Below the pieces are notes generated by a model. That model was not told the origin of the DNA, did no database searches, and worked only from the letters and a program-made list of their open reading frames with translations. From NCBI GenBank assembly GCA_033764095.1, contig JANRJF010000294.1, forward strand, positions 1 to 8,939: a stretch of 8,939 nt of DNA, given 5' to 3'. A program made the position numbers and the translations under genes. Numbering within the stretch: the first letter of the stretch is position 1; each line of letters begins with the position of its first letter. Of this stretch, positions 1 to 5,670 are shown in pieces. The stretch comes from JBDTMT01 sp033764095 (lineage in GTDB: Bacteria > Desulfobacterota > Binatia > HRBIN30 > CADEER01).

Positions 1-327
1 GCGCTGCTGCGCAGCGGCCAGCTCGAGCCCGCCATCGCCGAGCTGGAGCGCGTCGTCGCGTTGGCGCCCGACACGGTCGAGGCGCAGAGCCAGCTCGGCC
101 GCGCCCGCATCGCCGCCGGCCGTCCGGCCGAGGCGGTGGCGCCGCTCACCGCCGTGGTCAACGCCGCGCCGAGCGATCCCGCCGCGCGCTACAACCTCGC
201 CGTCGCCCTGTCGCGCGCCGGCCGCACCGCCGACGCGATCGCCGAGCTCGACACGGCGCTGCGACTGCAGCCCGACTTCGAGCCCGGCCAGCAGCTGCGC
301 GCTCAGCTACGCGCCGAGACCAAGTGA
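1..327 (+). CDS. TPR-repeat protein, 3' end only
   Basis: The reading frame is open from the first base and ends at TGA 325-327, so this is the last 108 codons of a gene starting left of the window. The TTG at base 61 is internal, because the same TPR pattern continues upstream of it. About three tetratricopeptide repeats are visible: the end of one (residues 1-23), then units near 24-57 and 58-91, each with the usual small and hydrophobic spacing (for example ARYNLAVALSRAGR, then AIAELDTALRLQP). TPRs form helical scaffolds for protein-protein contacts, and nothing here gives a specific partner. It is transcribed toward the pilus operon, so it is probably a separate unit. The stop codon lies inside one arm of a long inverted repeat. 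The TPR assignment is firm; the function is unknown. Confidence 0.85.
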   Translation, partial: ALLRSGQLEPAIAELERVVALAPDTVEAQSQLGRARIAAGRPAEAVAPLTAVVNAAPSDPAARYNLAVALSRAGRTADAIAELDTALRLQPDFEPGQQLRAQLRAETK

Positions 328-442
328 CCACAACGACACGACGGCACAACGACACCGTGCCGGCGGAATCGTGCGAGCTCGCTCAGCCGATTCGGTGCGC
401 CCGCCGGCGTGGGGTCGCTGTGCCGTCGTGTCGTTGTGGTCA
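325..442. repeat. Long imperfect inverted repeat between convergent genes
   Basis: The left arm (325-356) and right arm (411-442) are complementary at 30 of 32 positions, with the outer 24 bp perfect. A further block of complementarity (GCCGGCGG, from 359) lies inside, and the centre contains the perfect palindrome GCGAGCTCGC at 373-382. The 11-mer CACAACGACAC occurs twice in the left arm, at 329-339 and 345-355. The element starts on the stop codon of the plus-strand TPR gene and ends 9 bp before the minus-strand permease stop. It could fold on either transcript and act as a two-way transcription end or mRNA 3' block. It has no T-run, and its stem is far longer than a normal terminator, so a dispersed palindromic repeat or miniature mobile element is equally possible. 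Confidence 0.8.
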
Positions 443-451
443 ACCGCCGCT

Positions 452-1222
452 TCACACGAACTCGCGGCGCGAGAACAACGCGGCGCTGAGCAGCAGCAGC
501 AGGCCGCTGTAGGCGGCGGCGTAGCCGACCACGGCGAGGACGTCGCCGGTCGGTGGCAGGTCGCCGTAGACGATGCGGTCGGCGATGACGAAGCGGTCGA
601 GGCGCGGCAGCGCCCAGTAGAGCGTGTGCGCGACGGCGCGGATGCCGGCGGGGTGATCATCGCCGAGGAAGTAGAGCAGGTAGCTCGACGAGCGGCCGGC
701 GACGAAGGTCGCGGCGGTGAACATGCCGGCCAGCGCCGGGGTGACGACCAGCGAGGAGAAGAACAGCGCCACGGCAATCACCACCATCACCTCCAGCAGC
801 GCCGAGCCGGCGGCGAGCACCAGCCCCCAGTCGAGCGCGCCGGTGAAGCGGGCGAAGGCAAAGACGACGCCGGCCGACATCGCGCCGACGACGACGGCGA
901 GGGTGGCGAAGAGGCCGAGGAACTTGCCGACCAGGAACTGCCAGCGCGCCACCGGTTTGGAGAGGATGTTGACGATGGTCTTCTTGCCGAGCTCCTGGTG
1001 CAGCAGATTCACGCCCAGCACGATGGCGATGATGACGCCGAACAGCGAGACGCTGAGCAGGCTGAAGTCCTTCATGTACTTCACCTGGTCGCCGATCGAG
1101 GCGGCGCCGAAGACGGCCGAGACGCCGACCATCAGCACGGCGAAGAACAGGATCGAGTAGAGGATCCGATTGCGGATCGCCTCGCGCGCGGTGTTGAGCG
1201 CGATCGCCAGCACCTTTCTCAT
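452..1222 (-). CDS. ABC-2 type transporter permease (PilI-like position)
   Basis: This 256-aa integral membrane protein is very likely the membrane half of an ABC-2 exporter. It has about six hydrophobic segments, the first near residues 20-38 and the last near 230-250. After the second segment comes the family's cytoplasmic coupling pattern, ELGKKT (77-82), KPVAR (89-93) and GK (99-100). The ATG at 1222 overlaps the upstream glycosyltransferase stop (ATGA), and GAGGAGGGG (1236-1228) is a strong ribosome site 5 nt away, so the start is well supported. The ATPase partner is probably the gene at 3101-4072. In Myxococcus xanthus the pilG-pilH-pilI genes after pilA encode an ABC system needed for pilus biogenesis; this gene has the PilI place in that order. 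The substrate is unknown. It is the last gene of the operon, ending just before the inverted repeat at 325-442. Confidence 0.85.
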   Translation of the reverse strand: MRKVLAIALNTAREAIRNRILYSILFFAVLMVGVSAVFGAASIGDQVKYMKDFSLLSVSLFGVIIAIVLGVNLLHQELGKKTIVNILSKPVARWQFLVGKFLGLFATLAVVVGAMSAGVVFAFARFTGALDWGLVLAAGSALLEVMVVIAVALFFSSLVVTPALAGMFTAATFVAGRSSSYLLYFLGDDHPAGIRAVAHTLYWALPRLDRFVIADRIVYGDLPPTGDVLAVVGYAAAYSGLLLLLSAALFSRREFV

Positions 1223-3042
1223 CGCATCCCCTCCTCGATCTCACGCCGCGCCTGCGCCACCACCGCGACGGTGGTCTCGTCCATCGGCACCGGCACCGCG
1301 GCGAGCCGATCCAACGTGGCGCGCGCGCCGGCGCGGTCGCCCTGCGCCAGGCGGGCGGCCGCCAGGTTGACCAGCAGCAGCGGATTGTCGGGGTCCGAGT
1401 CCAGCCCGGCGCGGAACGACGCTTCCGCCGCGCCGACGTCGCCGCGCCGTTGCTGCAGCAGGCCGATCTGCAAGTGCGCCTTGGTGAACTGGGCATCGCG
1501 CGCCAGCGCGTCCTGGTACCAGCCGAGGGCGGCCGCCTCGTCGCCGCGCAGCGCGTAGGCGCGACCGATGCCGAACGCCGCCGCCGCGTAGGGTGGATAG
1601 AGGTCGAGCGCGCGCCGGTAGTGCACGATCGCCGCCTCGGTCTCGGCGTGGCGCTCCAGGGCGACGGCGTAGTTGTGGTGTGCCTTGGCGCTCGCCGGCA
1701 CGGCCGCCACCGTCGCGGCGTAAAGGGTCAGCTCATCGTGCCAGTCGGCATTGCGCACCAGGGTGCGCGCCGCGAACAGCAGCAGCAGCGTCGCGAGCAG
1801 CGCGTGCGCCAGGCGGGCGCGCTGCGCGGCCAGGGCGGCGAGCAGCCAGCCGGCCGCCAGGCACCAGCCGACCGACGGCAGGTAGAGCAGGCGCTCGGCC
1901 TTGATGGTGCCGATCGGGAAGACCAGGTTGGCGGTCAGCGCCAGCGGAATGGCAATGAACGCCGCCGCGACGGCGAGCTCCGGCGCGCGGCGAACGGCGA
2001 GCAGCGCGCCGCCGGCCAGGCCGGCGAGCAGCAGCAGTGCGGCGATGGCGCGCGTGTTCCAGTCGGTCGCCACCGGCACCGCGGCGAGCGAGTAATCGGC
2101 CGACAGCCGCAGCGGCGCGGTGAGCAGCGACAGGTAGTCCCACAACACGATCAGCGCGGTGCGCCAGCGCGTCGGCGCGTCGGTGTGCGCGAGCGGATTG
2201 TCGAGCGCGCCCGGCGGCACCGGCAGGCCGAGCGAGCCGACCACCAGCAGGCGCAGGCCGAGGTAGGCGAGGCCGACGGCGACGAACGGGGCCAGCGCGG
2301 CGAGGCGGCGGACCAGACGGTCGCGTGGCGCGAGGCGCCAGTGCACGACCGCGACCAGTCCGATCACCGTGAAGGCGCTCTCCTTGGCGAGCAGCGCGAG
2401 AGCGAAGGCGACGAGCGAGCCCGCGTACCATGCGCGGCGCGCGCCGCCGCGCGCATCGAGGGCGCGTGCGAAGGCCAGCAGGGTGGCGAGGCCGCCGAGC
2501 GCGGCGAGCAGCTCGGCGCGGCCGACGATGCCGGTCACCGCCTCGCTGTGGATCGGATGGACGGCAAACAGCGCCGCGGCGGCGAAGGCGGCCCACGGCG
2601 CGGCGAGCAGGCGGCGCGCCAGCGCCAGCACCAGCAGGCTGACGGCGAGGTGCAGCGCGATGTTGACGGCGTGGAAGCCGCGTGCGCCGCGGTCGAGGCG
2701 CGCGTTGGCGATGTAGGTGAGCATGGTGAGCGGGCGATACAGGGCGCCCGGCTCGTAGGTGGTGGCGAATACCGCCAGCGGCGCGTCGCGTTGGATCTGC
2801 GGGTTGTCGCGGATCACGCCGACATCGTCGAAGACGAAGTCGCCGTCGAGGCCGTTGAGGTAGGGCAGCACGGCGAGCATGGCGACCAGGATCGCCGGCA
2901 ACGCGGCGCGCAGTGCGCCGGCGCGCAGGCGTGCCGCGGAGAGCGCACGTACGTCGGCTAAGGCGGTGCCTGGCGAAGTGCGTGACCGGTGACCGGTCAC
3001 CGGTGACCGGTTGGGAATCGGTTGCGCAGCAACGGTTGGCAT
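1219..3042 (-). CDS. TMTC-like GT-C glycosyltransferase with C-terminal TPRs
   Basis: This polytopic membrane protein (607 aa from ATG 3042) resembles the TMTC/DUF1736 O-mannosyltransferase-like family. After a first membrane helix comes DFVFDD, whose acidic pair (72-73) matches the first-loop acidic motif of GT-C enzymes. YRPLT (102-106), HPIHSEAV (162-169) and KAERLLYLPSVGW (381-393) are family hallmarks. Many hydrophobic helices run to about residue 440, followed by roughly four TPRs (about 450-590). Such enzymes usually move sugar from a polyprenyl-phosphate donor to Ser/Thr on the outer face of the membrane. Donor and target here are unknown; the neighbouring pilins are an obvious candidate. 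The start is uncertain: GTG 3078 lies inside a repeat arm without a ribosome site, ATG 3042 has a weak CAGGG, and TTG 2901 just precedes helix 1. The gene splits the ABC ATPase from its permease. Confidence 0.85.
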   Translation of the reverse strand: MPTVAAQPIPNRSPVTGHRSRTSPGTALADVRALSAARLRAGALRAALPAILVAMLAVLPYLNGLDGDFVFDDVGVIRDNPQIQRDAPLAVFATTYEPGALYRPLTMLTYIANARLDRGARGFHAVNIALHLAVSLLVLALARRLLAAPWAAFAAAALFAVHPIHSEAVTGIVGRAELLAALGGLATLLAFARALDARGGARRAWYAGSLVAFALALLAKESAFTVIGLVAVVHWRLAPRDRLVRRLAALAPFVAVGLAYLGLRLLVVGSLGLPVPPGALDNPLAHTDAPTRWRTALIVLWDYLSLLTAPLRLSADYSLAAVPVATDWNTRAIAALLLLAGLAGGALLAVRRAPELAVAAAFIAIPLALTANLVFPIGTIKAERLLYLPSVGWCLAAGWLLAALAAQRARLAHALLATLLLLFAARTLVRNADWHDELTLYAATVAAVPASAKAHHNYAVALERHAETEAAIVHYRRALDLYPPYAAAAFGIGRAYALRGDEAAALGWYQDALARDAQFTKAHLQIGLLQQRRGDVGAAEASFRAGLDSDPDNPLLLVNLAAARLAQGDRAGARATLDRLAAVPVPMDETTVAVVAQARREIEEGMR

Positions 3043-3093
3043 GACGTTGCCCTGGTCAGCATGATCTGGACTGGTCACCGGTCACCGGTCACG
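2981..3093. repeat. GACCGGT repeat cluster with inverted arms
   Basis: CGTGACCGGTGACCGGT at 2981-2997 is repeated in perfect inverse orientation at 3077-3093 (17 bp arms around a 79-bp core). The left arm continues as more GACCGGT units, and bases 2985-3004 form the perfect 20-bp palindrome ACCGGTGACCGGTCACCGGT. The right arm is a tandem of the 7-mer GGTCACC. The cluster fills the gap between the ABC ATPase stop and the glycosyltransferase and runs into the glycosyltransferase reading frame, where it encodes a low-complexity SPVTGHRS stretch. It may be a dispersed intergenic repeat or a cruciform/protein-binding site. It is the reason the glycosyltransferase start is uncertain. Confidence 0.75.
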
Positions 3094-3100
3094 CCGTGGC

Positions 3101-4072
3101 CTAGTCGAGCGCGCGCGTCTGCCCGGCGTGGGCGAGGAAGCGCTCCTCCAGCGACGGGTGCACCGGCACCAGGCTCTCGATGTTGCCGCCGGCATGGCGC
3201 ACCAGGTCGAGCGCCGGGCCGACGTCCTGCGAGGCGGGCAGGCGCAGGAGCCAGGCGCCGCCGTCGAGCGTCGGCGGGGTGCCGGCGAGCCGCGCCAGGG
3301 CGGCGACCGTGTCGGCGCCGACGCCGCTGACCGTCAGCTGGTAGAGATGGGCGCCGCGCGCGCTGCGCAGGTCGACGATCTCGCGCAGCGTACCGCCGAC
3401 CAGGATGGCGACGCGATCGCACAGCGCCTCGGCGTCGGGCAGGACGTGCGAGGAGAAGATCACCGTCGTGCCGGCGGCGTGCAGCTCGCGCACCAGCTCG
3501 CGCATGGCGTGACGGCCGGTCGGGTCGAGGCCGGACATCGGTTCGTCGAGGATCAGCAGCCGCGGCTCGTTGAGGATCGCCTGGGCGATGCCGACGCGCT
3601 GCATGGTGCCCTTCGACAGCGAGCGCAGCGCGGCGCGCCGCTTGTGCCCGAGGCGGACGCGCTCGATCACCGCGGCCACGCGCGTGCGCGCCGCGCGGCC
3701 GTGCAGACCGTACAGGCTGGCATACAGGCGCAGCGTCTCTTCGACGGTCAGGTAGTCGTAGAAATACGGCTGCTCGGGCAGGAAGCCGATCGCGGCGCGC
3801 TCGCGCACGCCAAGCGGGCGGCCGTCGAGCAGGACGCTGCCGGCGCTCGGGCGCAGCAGGCCGAGCAGGCATTTGAACGTGGTCGTCTTGCCGGCGCCGT
3901 TCGGTCCGATGAGGCCGAAGATCTCGCCGCGCTCGACGCGCAGGTCGAGGCGGTCGAGCACGCGCAGGCGGCGCATGGTCCAGTTGTGGCGGAAGTCCTT
4001 GGTGAGCCCCTGCAGAGTGAGGATGGCGTCGCGCGGAGCGGGGTCGGCGTGCCGCTCGACCGAAGAGGACAT
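3101..4072 (-). CDS. ABC transporter ATP-binding protein (PilH-like)
   Basis: This 323-aa cytoplasmic ATPase should power the ABC-2 permease encoded two genes downstream. All nucleotide-binding motifs are intact: Walker A GPNGAGKT (56-63), Q-loop Q100 in LPEQPYFYDYLT, signature LSKGTMQR (151-158, SKG in place of the usual SGG), Walker B LLILDE (171-176) and H-loop H208 in FSSHVLPDAE. A C-terminal extension of about 100 residues follows, as in drug/ABC-2 type ATPases. The frame stays open far upstream, but that stretch is the shadow of the TPR gene. ATG 4072 is preferred because the ABC fold starts soon after it and a purine-rich AGGGGGGA lies 9 nt upstream (4088-4081). Gene order (pilA, TPR gene, ATPase, later permease) matches Myxococcus pilA-G-H-I, where PilH is required for pilus formation. 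The substrate is unknown. Confidence 0.9.
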   Translation of the reverse strand: MSSSVERHADPAPRDAILTLQGLTKDFRHNWTMRRLRVLDRLDLRVERGEIFGLIGPNGAGKTTTFKCLLGLLRPSAGSVLLDGRPLGVRERAAIGFLPEQPYFYDYLTVEETLRLYASLYGLHGRAARTRVAAVIERVRLGHKRRAALRSLSKGTMQRVGIAQAILNEPRLLILDEPMSGLDPTGRHAMRELVRELHAAGTTVIFSSHVLPDAEALCDRVAILVGGTLREIVDLRSARGAHLYQLTVSGVGADTVAALARLAGTPPTLDGGAWLLRLPASQDVGPALDLVRHAGGNIESLVPVHPSLEERFLAHAGQTRALD

Positions 4073-4077
4073 CGATG

Positions 4078-4111
4078 AAATCCCCCCTGGCCCCCCTTTT
4101 TCAAAGGGGGG
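4078..4111. repeat. C/G-rich short palindromic repeat, hairpin-forming
   Basis: Bases 4091-4099 (CCCCCCTTT) pair perfectly with 4103-4111 (AAAGGGGGG) around a 3-nt loop. A second C-run at 4082-4087 next to AAAT (4078-4081) completes a pattern I recognise as a short repeat scattered through many bacterial genomes. It occupies most of the 56-bp gap between the TPR gene and the ABC ATPase. On the minus strand the second run reads AGGGGGGA, which also serves as the likely ribosome-binding site of the ATPase. The hairpin lies directly upstream of that site. Confidence 0.75.
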
Positions 4112-4128
4112 AGCGACGGCCGGCAGGC

Positions 4129-5046
4129 TCACAGGTCCCTCACCGATTCGCCCTGCTGCGCGCGCTCGCGGATCTTGCTGCGGTGCAGCTTCGACGGCGT
4201 ACGGCCGCTGCTCGAGCGCGCCGCGCCGCTGGCCGGGTCGAACTCGTAGTGGCCGCCGAACGGATCGCGCGGCACGGCGGCAAGCAGGCCGGCGTCGACC
4301 AGGGCCTGGGGCGAGGCCGGCGCGCCGCCGGTGCGGGCGCGATAGGCGGCGCTGGCCTGGTCGAGGCTGGCGAGGTCGGCGGCGAGTTGCGCGTCGCGCA
4401 GTTGGTCGGCGATCACCGCGCGTACGTCGCTCGACTCGACGTCGTGCTGCATCTCCTGCAGGAACTCGAGCGTCGCCTCGGGGCCGTACTGATGTGCGGC
4501 GAGCACGCTGGCGAGGCGGGCGATCGAGGGATGCGCGTTCGGCAGCGCCATGGCGGTGCGCAGATGTTCGAGGGCGCGGGCGTTGTCGTTCTTGAAGAAG
4601 AAGAGGTTGAAGCCGAGGAAGTAGTGCAGCAGCCAGGAATCGGGGAACTGGCGCAGGCCCTTCTCCAGCAGCGCCACGCCGGCGTCGGCCTGATCGGCTT
4701 CCCACGGCAGGATGACGCCGGCGAAGCGGTAGACGTGCATGGCGCGCGGATCGAGATCGGTCACCAGGTCGCACATCGCCGCCAGCCACGGATAGGTCCG
4801 ATCGCTGCGGTAGTGCTCGCCGAAGTAGCTGATGGCGCGGAACCACAGGACGTCGGCCAGCGCGTTCTCCCATCCGAGCGCCATCGGTCGCAGGTATTCC
4901 GCCTTGGGCAGGTAGACCGGAGCGTCCTCGCGTTGCGCCGCTTCGGCGGCGCGGTCGATGCGCACGCCGGTGACGGCGATGGCGGTGGCGCAGGCGCCGA
5001 CCGCGAGCAGCCACGCCGCGCCGCGCGAGATGGGGATCCCCTGCAT
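4129..5046 (-). CDS. Membrane-anchored TPR protein of the pilus locus
   Basis: This 305-aa protein has one N-terminal membrane helix (about residues 10-28) and then a soluble, mostly helical domain, probably periplasmic. The region YLPKAEYLRPMALGWENALADVLWFRAISYFG (45-76, with gaps in conservation unknown) followed by TPR-like helices around DLDPRAMHVYRFAG and LLHYFLGFNLFFFKN is a pattern I associate with TPR proteins beside pilus or ABC genes in deltaproteobacteria. The last 60 residues contain AAVPRDPFGGHYEFDP (DPFGG at 261-265), like the C-terminal loop of GspG-type pseudopilins. Its place directly after the pilins matches pilG of Myxococcus, but I cannot confirm homology. ATG 5046 is chosen because the membrane helix follows at once; no clear ribosome site precedes it, and longer starts would run back through the pilin terminator. 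It probably depends on read-through from the pilin transcript. Confidence 0.75.
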   Translation of the reverse strand: MQGIPISRGAAWLLAVGACATAIAVTGVRIDRAAEAAQREDAPVYLPKAEYLRPMALGWENALADVLWFRAISYFGEHYRSDRTYPWLAAMCDLVTDLDPRAMHVYRFAGVILPWEADQADAGVALLEKGLRQFPDSWLLHYFLGFNLFFFKNDNARALEHLRTAMALPNAHPSIARLASVLAAHQYGPEATLEFLQEMQHDVESSDVRAVIADQLRDAQLAADLASLDQASAAYRARTGGAPASPQALVDAGLLAAVPRDPFGGHYEFDPASGAARSSSGRTPSKLHRSKIRERAQQGESVRDL

Positions 5047-5100
5047 GGCAGGTCGCAGGTTAGAGGCTACCGGGGGGGTCGTCGACAGCAAATGTGGGCG

Positions 5101-5133
5101 AAAAAAAGGGGGAGGGCATCGCTGCCCTCCCCC
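5101..5133 (-). terminator. Intrinsic terminator after second pilin gene
   Basis: On the minus strand an 11-bp perfect stem (bases 5133-5123 with 5118-5108, GGGGGAGGGCA and its complement) closes a 4-nt loop and is followed directly by seven T residues (5107-5101). It lies 20 bp past the stop codon of the pilin at 5154-5531 and 54 bp before the TPR gene start. It should end most pilin transcripts and let only a fraction continue into the transport genes. Confidence 0.92.
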
Positions 5134-5153
5134 GGTTGCTTCGCGGCGGCGAC

Positions 5154-5531
5154 TTACTGCATGCCGCCCAGCGTGCTGTCGTACGAGAACGTCTTGCCCG
5201 AGCCGCTGGTCGAGTTCGACGTGCCGGTGAACGACGGATTCGCGCCCGCCGCGCCGGTCATGGCGATGGCGACGGTATCCGACAGCTGGAAGCCCGGCAG
5301 GTTGGTCTCGCACGCCGCGTTGGCGCACGTCACATACGCCTGCGTGGTCGCGAACACCGCCTCCTCGGAGGTCGCGGCATTGCGCAGGTCCGAGTTGGCG
5401 CGCGCGTCGAAGCCGCGCTGGCGGTACGAGGCGAACTGCGGGATGGCGATGGCGGCCAGAATGCCGATGATCGCCACGACCACGAGCAGCTCGATCAGCG
5501 TGAAGCCCTTCGAATCCTTGAGTGCCTTCAT
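5154..5531 (-). CDS. pilA: Type IV major pilin, second copy
   Basis: This 125-aa prepilin has a short basic leader (MKALKDSKG) cut by prepilin peptidase after G9. The mature protein starts FTLIELL, with the conserved Glu at mature position 5, a hydrophobic assembly helix to about mature residue 21, then a small globular domain rich in Ser, Thr and Gly. Mature length is 116 residues, short for a full pilin. Two cysteines, C69 and C74, are close enough for a small disulfide loop. It differs from the upstream copy only at residues 63 (Thr here, Asn there) and 118 (Asp here, Asn there). ATG 5531 has GGGAGGG 9 nt upstream (5547-5541). It is co-transcribed behind the first copy and closed by the terminator at 5101-5133. 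The codon choice differs from the first copy at many silent positions. Confidence 0.96.
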   Translation of the reverse strand: MKALKDSKGFTLIELLVVVAIIGILAAIAIPQFASYRQRGFDARANSDLRNAATSEEAVFATTQAYVTCANAACETNLPGFQLSDTVAIAMTGAAGANPSFTGTSNSTSGSGKTFSYDSTLGGMQ

Positions 5532-5585
5532 TTCCTCTTTCCCTCCCGGTTGGTTCGGGGCCTGGCCCCTCATTTGGGTATTGTC

Positions 5586-5629
5586 AGCCGAAGAGAGGAG
5601 GGCACCATGCCCTCCTCTCCGCATCGGCT
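5586..5629 (-). terminator. Hairpin between the two pilin genes, no T-run
   Basis: A perfect 12-bp stem (5593-5604 with 5608-5619, GAGAGGAGGGCA and its complement) with a 3-nt loop is extended by a further 6-bp stem (5586-5591 with 5624-5629) across a small internal loop. It starts 42 bp after the first pilin stop. No T-run follows, so it is more likely an mRNA-stabilising or partial-termination element than a complete terminator. The inner stem GGAGGGCA/TGCCCTCC is shared with the true terminator at 5101-5133. A second small hairpin (5557-5560 with 5566-5569, GGGG/CCCC) lies nearer the next pilin's ribosome site. Confidence 0.7.
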
Positions 5630-5670
5630 AAGCGACGGTTGCCGTGCTCAGGCATGCCGTCGGCCGTTGC

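Noticed and set aside
325..442. Inverted repeat as a CRISPR or integron attachment site
   Set aside because: There are only two arms in inverse orientation, no regularly spaced direct repeats, and no cas or integrase gene nearby.
371..1558. 395-codon open frame on the plus strand
   Set aside because: It runs antisense to the permease and glycosyltransferase genes, is built of Arg, Ala, Gln, Glu and Asp with no hydrophobic core or motif, and is a by-product of high GC codon use.
1450..2961. 503-codon open frame on the plus strand
   Set aside because: Antisense to the TMTC-like gene; the composition is almost all Arg, Gln, Ala, Gly and Glu. The minus-strand frame has clear family motifs.
3101..5014. 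637-aa reading of the ABC ATPase with a long N-terminal extension
   Set aside because: The first 314 residues are an out-of-frame shadow of the TPR gene at 4129-5046. The ABC fold starts just after ATG 4072, which has a ribosome site.
4129..5328. 399-aa reading of the TPR protein
   Set aside because: The extra N-terminus reads antiparallel-free but out of frame through the second pilin and its terminator. ATG 5046 is followed at once by the membrane helix.
5154..5624. Longer 156-aa form of the second pilin
   Set aside because: The extension runs through the inter-pilin hairpin. ATG 5531 gives the same leader peptide as the first pilin and has its own ribosome site.
4075..5631. 518-codon open frame on the plus strand
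   Set aside because: Antisense to the TPR gene, the terminator and the second pilin; it crosses a strong terminator and shows no recognisable domain.
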